Shown piece by piece: positions 1 to 6,182 of a stretch of DNA of 6,182 nucleotides (position 1 is the first letter of the stretch; every line of letters starts with the position of its first letter). A model generated the notes under the pieces. The model did not search any database. It was given only the letters and a program-made list of their open reading frames with translations, and was not told where the DNA came from. The stretch covers positions 1 to 6,182 of the forward strand of contig WFVP01000323.1 in the NCBI GenBank assembly GCA_015491595.1, read 5' to 3'. This DNA is from Anaerolineales bacterium. GTDB taxonomy: Bacteria; Chloroflexota; Anaerolineae; Anaerolineales; DRMV01. Made by a program: the position numbers and the translations under genes.

Positions 1-1
1 C

Positions 2-634
2 CCCAACACCCTCTGGATTGACCTGCAAGCCGACGAGGCCGCGCTGCTGGCCCGGATGAAACAAAAAACCCGCTACAACATCCGCCTGGCGGCCCGCAAA
101 GGTGTGGAAGTGCAACCGGGCTCGCCGGAAGACTTCCCCCTGCTTTACGCGATGTACGCCGAAACCGCGCAACGGGACGGCTTTCCCATCCGCTCGCGCG
201 CGTATTACCTCCACCTCTGGAGCGCCCTGGCCCGCGCGGGCATGCTTACCCCCTTCGTCGCCCGGGTGGAAGGCGAACCCGTGGCCGGCCTGATACTGGT
301 TCACTTCGGGCCCACGGCGTGGTATCTCCACGGCATGTCCCGGAACCGCCATCGCAACCGCATGCCCAACCACGCGCTCCAGTGGGCGGCTATGCAATGG
401 GCCAAAGCCCGGGGATGCACGCGATACGACATGTGGGGCGCGCCCTTCCGTTTTCATCCCCAGGACCCCATGTGGGGGGTTTATCGCTTCAAAAAGGGGT
501 TCGGAGGCCGGGTGGTGCGCACCTTGGGACCCTGGGATTGGACGCCCTCGCCCGTGGGTTACTGCCTGTATCAGCAAGTGCGCCCACGGATGCTTCAACT
601 CTGGCGCGCCCTGGCGCGTCTCCGCCCTCGATGA
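2..634 (+). CDS. FemA/FemB-family aminoacyltransferase, 5'-truncated by the window edge
   Basis: Enzymes of this family move an amino acid from aminoacyl-tRNA onto a peptidoglycan precursor (interpeptide bridge) or a related acceptor at the inner membrane face, using a GNAT-like fold. The first in-frame ATG is at 56, but the frame is open back to base 2, and those 18 codons (PNTLWIDLQADEA...) fit the family, where a 'DL...E..LL..M' segment precedes 'K.KTRYNIR.A..KGV'. So 56 is not the start; the real start is upstream. The window shows 210 residues of a family usually about 330-400 long, that is, most of the second domain. Visible motifs (window residue numbers): KTRYNIRLAARKGV 22-35, GFPIRS 60-65, WYLHGMS 107-113, YDMWGAP 142-148, GVYRFKKGFGG 159-169, GPWDW about 176-180. 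The gene ends in TGA, 55 bp from the convergent gmd stop. Whether the acceptor is peptidoglycan cannot be told from sequence alone. Family call is firm. Confidence 0.9.
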   Translation, partial: PNTLWIDLQADEAALLARMKQKTRYNIRLAARKGVEVQPGSPEDFPLLYAMYAETAQRDGFPIRSRAYYLHLWSALARAGMLTPFVARVEGEPVAGLILVHFGPTAWYLHGMSRNRHRNRMPNHALQWAAMQWAKARGCTRYDMWGAPFRFHPQDPMWGVYRFKKGFGGRVVRTLGPWDWTPSPVGYCLYQQVRPRMLQLWRALARLRPR

Positions 635-672
635 AAAGCAACGGAGCAGACCCGAACTGGCCCGCCCCGTTG
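634..672 (-). terminator. Intrinsic terminator of gmd
   Basis: Read on the minus strand, 672 down to 639 folds into a 14-bp stem (11 Watson-Crick pairs and 3 G-U pairs) closed by a 6-nt loop (AGUUCG), followed by C and then UUUU (637-634). The stem begins 17 nt after the gmd stop codon. On the plus strand the three G-U pairs become A-C mismatches and no U-run follows, so the element should act only on gmd transcripts. The U-run overlaps the last base of the stop codon of the convergent FemAB-family gene. The U-run is short, so strength is uncertain. Confidence 0.75.
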
Positions 673-689
673 ACGCCCGCTCCTTGCCC

Positions 690-2599
<1,910 letters not shown>

Positions 2600-2635
2600 C
2601 CTCCCCCCACCCTTGAAGGAGCCCCACGACAGCCC
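2600..2635. other. Short convergent gap without a recognisable terminator
   Basis: Only 36 bp separate the stop codon of the GT26 gene from that of the GT-C-like gene on the other strand. I see no stem followed by a T-run on either strand here. A 6-bp stem at 2559-2579 (GCTCTT/AAGAGC, 9-nt loop) lies inside the GT26 coding end and has no T-run, so it is not a convincing terminator. Confidence 0.5.
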
Positions 2636-4633
2636 TTATGGCGTCACCGAGACCGGGAGCTTGGCAGGGCAATCCCGGGTGTCCTCTTGGGGACGGGGGC
2701 GCAGGACCTGCAGACCCAGCTCCCGGAAGGTGGCCACCGGCTCGTAATAGCACAGGGTGGGCTGGGCCACCCACCGCACCCAGGCGTTGTTCTCCTCCGC
2801 GAAGTCGTGCCTGGCAGGGTCCTCCCAGCGCACCTTCAGGACCTCGGTCACAATCAGGGAAAAACGCCGCCGCTGCAGGTCCTGGTAGTACTGCCGGAAC
2901 AGGGCCTCGTCACCGCTCAGAGAACGGTCGGCCAGCAGTTTCTTTTCATAATCCGGGACCAAAGGCACCCGGACGTACCCAAAGGTCAGGAGCTGACGCT
3001 GGTCCATGAACAGCACCTCGCCTTCGGTAAGGGCCTCCTGGGTCGCCTGTTGCAAGAAGGCCAGCGCCTCCTGCTGGACTTCAGGCGAGGGCAAGCGGGG
3101 GCGAAAGGCGAATCCGTAGCCCCAGAAAAGCACCACCATAGGGCCCAGGAGGGCCCAAAGGACCAGGGGCTTGGGGAGGGCGGCCAGGAGACGGTCCTCC
3201 AGGCGTTGCCAGTGCCACCCTACCATCAGCAGCAGGCCCAGCAGGTACATGTCCAGATTGTGCAGATTGTCGCCACCGCCGATTTTGGTGCTGATGACCA
3301 GGCCCACCACGAAGAACGCCAGGAGCATCAGCCCGCCATATACCCGGGCCCAACCAGATGGTGCTTCCCGATAGCGGCGCCAGGCCCATGCCAGGGCCAG
3401 CACCACCGCGCCCGTGCCCAGCGCCACCCCGGGCAGGATGCCCAGGGGGAAGGTGGGGTTGGGGAGCAACCGGTGCCACAGGAAGGATTGGTATGTCAGG
3501 GTCTTCCACAGGGCCTGGGGGGTCAACTGACCAAACTGGCTGTGGGACTTGAGCTGCTCGATGCCCGCATGGCCGTCCAGGCGCGCCAGCAGGTTGACGA
3601 AACCCTCGCCGTCCAGCCACTGCACCAGGACCAGCGAGCCCACCAGGGCGCTGAGGAGGGGTACCAGGTGCCGCTTCCACCACCGGCGGGTACGGGGGTC
3701 CCCATCGGCCAGGAAGAGGAACAGGGCCCACATGAAGGGCGCGAACACCCAGGTGAACCGGGTGATGCGCACCAAATAACCCGCGGCCAGCAGGTAGGCG
3801 GCCCGCGTCAGCATGTGCTTCCGTTGCGCCCCGTACCACACCAACATCGCGGCCAGCACCAGGGGAGTGTAAATCGGTCCCTGGGCCAGGAAGAGGAAAC
3901 CCCACAGGGTCATGACCCACACGGTCACCCCGGTCCGCGCCGCGCCCGGCTTCCGGAACAACATCCAGGCCAGCACCAGATAGGGGACGGTAAACAAAAA
4001 GGCGTTCCAGAAACGCACCAGGCCGATAGACGCGCCGGGATACAGGTAAATCAGCCCCCACAACAGGATGCGTCCCGGGTCGTTGAACACCGGAACGGGC
4101 TGATCCAGGGGATAGAGGTAGCGTTCCCGACCGAAAATCAGTGAACGGTCCCAGAGCCGATTGCCCTCCGACCACGTCAGGGAGAAGGGAAAGGCCACCA
4201 CGTCCGTATAAGGGGAGAGGAAGGCCAGAGCGGCCCCGGTGACCAGGAGCACCTTGAGCAGTTCTTCCCGACGTCGGTGGCCCTGCAGGAACCAGGTTCC
4301 CAACACCGTCCAAGCGATGCCCAGAAGGAACAGTCCCCGCCGGTGCACCTTCCAGGCGAAGGGCGAAAACAGGAAGACGTAGACGAGGGCCACCCATAAG
4401 CCGATTTGCAACAGCCGCCGCACCCCGACCGGCCAACGACGTACCCCGTTCCAGACCGCTTCCCGCTGTCCAAGCCACCCGGCCAGCAACCAGGCCGCAA
4501 AAGACAGGCTCAACGTCCCCGCCTTCGCCCACCAGAGGCGGGAGGTCCCCATGACCGGGCCCCACAGAGAAACATGGGCCGCGGCCCACAGATGCAAGGC
4601 CAACCCCAAAAGCGTCCAAACCGCGGTTTTCAT
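2636..4633 (-). CDS. Multi-span membrane protein, putative GT-C glycosyltransferase
   Basis: I do not recognise a named gene. The 665-residue protein has about 12-14 hydrophobic segments (roughly 4-24, 36-55, 73-92, 99-118, 126-141, 188-226 in two, 235-268 in two, 276-308, 322-340, 395-417, 430-448, 458-475, 487-510), then a soluble tail from about 515 to 665. After the fifth segment comes a long loop (142-187) with WSEG (E156) and FGRERYLYP. GT-C enzymes that use polyprenyl-phosphate sugars carry an acidic residue in an early outward-facing loop, so E156 is the candidate catalytic base. A second polar motif, KIGGGDNLHNLD (450-461), sits just before a later helix. The tail has MDQRQLLTFGYV (543-554), YYQDLQ (582-587) and two cysteines (C628, C655). 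The stop codon of the GT2 gene overlaps the start (ATGA, 4630-4633), and a GAGG lies 7 nt upstream, so the two are co-translated. The context suggests a transferase using the lipid-linked sugar made by the GT2 partner. A polysaccharide polymerase or a sensor-like membrane protein are alternatives. Confidence 0.75.
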   Translation of the reverse strand: MKTAVWTLLGLALHLWAAAHVSLWGPVMGTSRLWWAKAGTLSLSFAAWLLAGWLGQREAVWNGVRRWPVGVRRLLQIGLWVALVYVFLFSPFAWKVHRRGLFLLGIAWTVLGTWFLQGHRRREELLKVLLVTGAALAFLSPYTDVVAFPFSLTWSEGNRLWDRSLIFGRERYLYPLDQPVPVFNDPGRILLWGLIYLYPGASIGLVRFWNAFLFTVPYLVLAWMLFRKPGAARTGVTVWVMTLWGFLFLAQGPIYTPLVLAAMLVWYGAQRKHMLTRAAYLLAAGYLVRITRFTWVFAPFMWALFLFLADGDPRTRRWWKRHLVPLLSALVGSLVLVQWLDGEGFVNLLARLDGHAGIEQLKSHSQFGQLTPQALWKTLTYQSFLWHRLLPNPTFPLGILPGVALGTGAVVLALAWAWRRYREAPSGWARVYGGLMLLAFFVVGLVISTKIGGGDNLHNLDMYLLGLLLMVGWHWQRLEDRLLAALPKPLVLWALLGPMVVLFWGYGFAFRPRLPSPEVQQEALAFLQQATQEALTEGEVLFMDQRQLLTFGYVRVPLVPDYEKKLLADRSLSGDEALFRQYYQDLQRRRFSLIVTEVLKVRWEDPARHDFAEENNAWVRWVAQPTLCYYEPVATFRELGLQVLRPRPQEDTRDCPAKLPVSVTP

Positions 4634-5619
4634 CGCCCGTCCTCACACGCGTCGTCTTGGATCACATTGAGTTTCTGGCGCACTACGTAGATGGGCTTCC
4701 CCTGGGACTCGTGATAAATCCGCACCAGCAACTCGGCAATGAGGCCCATCAAGATGGATTGGAAGCCCAGGATGATGAACATCAGGCTGATGAGAAAGAG
4801 GGGCGAGGTGAGGATGCCCACCTGCCAGAAAATCCGTCGCACGATAAGGAAGAGAAGCAACAGCCAGCCCGGCACCAGCAACACCAGGCCCATGCCGCCG
4901 AACAGGTAAATGGGCTTTTGGGAGAAGGAAATCAGGTACTTCACGGTGATGAGGTCCAACAACACCTTCAAGGTGCGCCCCAAACCGTACTTGGAACGAC
5001 CGAAACGTCGGGGATGATGACGCACCGGGATTTCCACGATGCGCGCGCCCACCGCGGCCGCGTACGCGGGAATGAAGCGGTGCATCTCCCCGTACAGCCG
5101 GAAGGATTGCAGGATGTCCCGCCGATACGCCTTCAGGGTGCATCCGTAATCGTGCAACGGAACCCCGGTGACTTTCGAAATCAACGCGTTGGCGATGCGG
5201 GAGGGCAGCACCCGGGTCAGGAAGGGGTCCTTGCGGTCCTTGCGCCAGCCGCTGACCACATCCGCGCCCTCTTCAATCTTGGCCAAAAGCCGGGGAATGT
5301 CCTCCGGGTCGTTCTGCAAATCCGCATCCATCAGCACGATGACCCCGCCCCGGGCATGGTCCACGCCGGCGGCAATGGCCGCGGTCTGGCCGAAATTCCG
5401 TCGCAACACCAGCACCCGCACGTGTTCCGGGTCCTGCCGGGCCAGCTGGGTCAGAACGTCCGTGCTTCCATCGGTGCTTCCATCGTCCACGAACACCACT
5501 TCCCAGGTCCACGGATGCCGGGAAAGCACCCCCTGGAGCTTCTCGTACAGCAAGGGGAGATTTTCCCGCTCGTTGTACACCGGGATGACCACGGACACTT
5601 GCGGCTCATGCGTTTCCAT
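4630..5619 (-). CDS. GtrB/DPM1/ArnC-like family 2 glycosyltransferase with two C-terminal membrane helices
   Basis: Such enzymes transfer a sugar from a nucleotide sugar to undecaprenyl or a related polyprenyl phosphate on the inner membrane face. The 329-residue protein, counted from ATG 5619, has a GT-A domain at about 7-230: VIPVYNE (11-17), VDDGSTDGS (44-52), the metal-binding DAD (98-100) followed by LQNDPED, HDYGCTLKAYRRD (156-168), MHRFIPAYA (179-187) and the FGRSKYG loop (206-212). Two membrane helices lie at about 236-262 and 270-298, then a polar tail ends in YVVRQKLNVI. This is the polyprenol-phosphate glycosyltransferase arrangement. A GTG at 5622 just before the ATG is possible, but AAGGAGG (5625-5631) is only 2 nt from the GTG and 5 nt from the ATG, so I chose the ATG. 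The start overlaps the upstream flippase-like gene by 14 bp and the end overlaps the next gene by 4 bp. The DGST codons are an exact 12-bp tandem repeat (5462-5485). The sugar carried cannot be told from sequence. Confidence 0.92.
   Translation of the reverse strand: METHEPQVSVVIPVYNERENLPLLYEKLQGVLSRHPWTWEVVFVDDGSTDGSTDVLTQLARQDPEHVRVLVLRRNFGQTAAIAAGVDHARGGVIVLMDADLQNDPEDIPRLLAKIEEGADVVSGWRKDRKDPFLTRVLPSRIANALISKVTGVPLHDYGCTLKAYRRDILQSFRLYGEMHRFIPAYAAAVGARIVEIPVRHHPRRFGRSKYGLGRTLKVLLDLITVKYLISFSQKPIYLFGGMGLVLLVPGWLLLLFLIVRRIFWQVGILTSPLFLISLMFIILGFQSILMGLIAELLVRIYHESQGKPIYVVRQKLNVIQDDACEDGR
4641..4644 (-). promoter_or_regulatory. Ribosome binding site of the GT-C-like gene, inside the GT2 gene
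   Basis: GAGG on the minus strand lies 7 nt before the ATG at 4633, within the last codons (E-D-G-R) of the GT2 gene. With the ATGA overlap it fits stop-start re-initiation. Confidence 0.65.
5462..5485. repeat. Exact 12-bp tandem duplication within the GT2 gene
   Basis: GTGCTTCCATCG occurs twice without a gap (5462-5473 and 5474-5485). On the coding strand it gives two identical copies of the codons for D-G-S-T in the nucleotide-binding VDDGSTDGSTD motif. The frame is kept. DDGSTDG is normal for the family, so the protein is not disturbed; only the identical codon choice is notable. Confidence 0.85.
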
Positions 5620-6182
5620 CACGACCTCCTTGCCGCAAGGATTTTACCCCCATAGCCGCTTCTTGCAGCACCTTGGGAAGCCAAAACGCGCCGGGAAGCA
5701 GGACCAGCAAAGGCAAGAAGCGGGCCAGCAGGGCCAGGGCCGCGGCCTGGGCCGGCGTCGCGCCCAACAGGGGATACAGGACCACGTACGCGCTTTCGGC
5801 GACCCCGATGCCGTTGAGGGAAATGGGCAACAGCACCAGCAGGTAAATCAAGGCGTGAAGGCCCACCACCTGCCCGTAGGAAACGGGCATCCCAACGGCC
5901 CGGGCGAGGAGGTAAATGCTGCCGATTTGCACCAGATTGGACATCCAGGCCCAAAGGAAGGCCCAGAAAAGCCCCCTGGGACGCTGCATCCATGGGTGCA
6001 CCCAGCGGCGCCATACCATTGCCAGGCGACGGTACAACGCGCCGCGCCAGCGATATCCCGCGCCCAACAGAAGGGCCGCCAGGGCCAGCGGAGCCGCGGC
6101 CTTGGCCCAGTCCCAGGCGAGATATTCGCGCACTTCCTCTACATCCCGCAAGACCCACACCGTCACGGGCAGCAGACAGAGC
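5606..6182 (-). CDS. YbhN/LPG-synthase-TM (UPF0104) flippase-like membrane protein, 5'-truncated by the window edge
   Basis: The family spans the C-terminal half of many lipid-handling membrane proteins: the flippase part of MprF (lysyl-phosphatidylglycerol), YbhN, and stand-alone proteins near polyprenyl-phosphate glycosyltransferases. A GTG is in frame at 6166, but the frame is open to the window edge, with hydrophobic codons (LCLLP) before it, so the gene starts outside. Of the usual 300-350 residues, 191 are visible. Hydrophobic segments lie at about 30-43, 70-94, 104-122, 128-142 and 145-168. The signature is LPISLNGIGVAESAYV (about 118-133), the family's 'P.s.nG.Gv.E' motif, with a conserved helix pair after it. 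The tail after the last helix is short and basic. The gene is first of three visible on this strand and overlaps the GT2 gene by 14 bp. Moving the GT2 product, a polyprenyl-phosphate sugar, across the membrane is a reasonable inferred role, but its substrate is unproven. Confidence 0.88.
   Translation of the reverse strand, partial: LCLLPVTVWVLRDVEEVREYLAWDWAKAAAPLALAALLLGAGYRWRGALYRRLAMVWRRWVHPWMQRPRGLFWAFLWAWMSNLVQIGSIYLLARAVGMPVSYGQVVGLHALIYLLVLLPISLNGIGVAESAYVVLYPLLGATPAQAAALALLARFLPLLVLLPGAFWLPKVLQEAAMGVKSLRQGGRDGNA
5625..5641 (-). promoter_or_regulatory. Ribosome binding site of the GT2 gene within a possible coupling hairpin
   Basis: On the minus strand AAGGAGG (5631-5625) precedes the GT2 ATG at 5619 by 5 nt. 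The bases just before it can pair with it: UCCUUG-CGG-CAAGGA (5641-5627) forms a 6-bp stem with a 3-nt loop and covers AAGGA of the binding site. The hairpin lies within the last codons of the flippase-like gene, whose stop codon is at 5606-5608, past the GT2 start. Ribosomes finishing that gene would therefore melt the stem. The function is inferred. Confidence 0.6.

Noticed and set aside
56..634. ATG at 56 as the true start of the FemAB-family gene
   Set aside because: The frame stays open to base 2 and the 18 preceding codons match the conserved family sequence; no binding site precedes position 56.
2687..4144. 485-codon plus-strand frame opposite the GT-C-like gene
   Set aside because: The composition (Gln, Gly, His, Pro-rich) is typical of an antisense frame, while the opposite frame shows regular membrane helices and a coupled start.
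3081..4646. 521-codon minus-strand frame overlapping the GT-C-like gene in another frame
   Set aside because: It is low in structure, rich in G, P, A and R, without a credible ribosome binding site, and overlaps the far better supported membrane-protein frame.
4657..5655. 332-codon plus-strand frame opposite the GT2 gene
   Set aside because: Antisense shadow; the minus strand encodes a textbook GT2 with all expected motifs.
5606..6166. GTG at 6166 as the true start of the flippase-like gene
   Set aside because: The frame is open to the window end with hydrophobic codons before it, and the visible part covers only about the C-terminal 60 percent of the family.

Overview
The window is GC-rich bacterial DNA, almost entirely coding, with six protein genes that all point to cell-envelope glycan assembly. 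The family profile and the wording of several conserved motifs remind me of Chloroflexota (Anaerolineae-like) proteins. That is recollection, not a search, so the taxonomic guess is weak.

Layout, left to right. (1) Positions 2-634, plus strand: the 3' part of a FemA/FemB-type aminoacyltransferase gene whose 5' end lies before the window. (2) 690-1685, minus: a complete GDP-mannose 4,6-dehydratase gene (gmd), convergent with gene 1. A good intrinsic terminator (634-672, minus) closes gmd and overlaps the stop codon of gene 1. (3) 1790-2599, plus: a WecG/TagA/CpsF (GT26) glycosyltransferase, divergent from gmd. The gap between them holds a perfect 8-bp palindrome, ATTATAAT (1722-1729), that gives a consensus TATAAT -10 box on both strands, each with a -35-like hexamer 17 bp upstream. 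(4-6) 5606-6182, 4630-5619 and 2636-4633, minus, in transcription order: the 3' part of a YbhN/LPG-synthase-TM flippase-like membrane protein, a GtrB/DPM1-like family 2 glycosyltransferase with two C-terminal membrane helices, and a 665-residue multi-span membrane protein that looks like a GT-C glycosyltransferase. These three genes overlap by 14 bp and 4 bp and must form one operon.

How the genes could work together. Gmd makes GDP-4-keto-6-deoxy-mannose, the precursor of deoxyhexoses such as fucose or rhamnose; the second enzyme is not in the window. The GT26 enzyme probably adds a sugar to a lipid-linked glycan on the inner face of the membrane. The minus-strand trio resembles the logic of three-component (GtrA/GtrB/GtrC-like) systems: load a sugar onto a polyprenyl phosphate, flip it, and transfer it outside by a GT-C enzyme. 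Here a YbhN-like protein would stand where a GtrA-type flippase is usual. This is inference from family and gene order.

The most interesting non-coding signals are the symmetric divergent promoter, and a short hairpin (5627-5641) that would bury the ribosome-binding site of the GT2 gene inside the coding end of the flippase-like gene, suggesting tight translational coupling. I found no RNA genes, mobile elements, CRISPR arrays or long repeats. No stretch over 300 bases lacks a gene.
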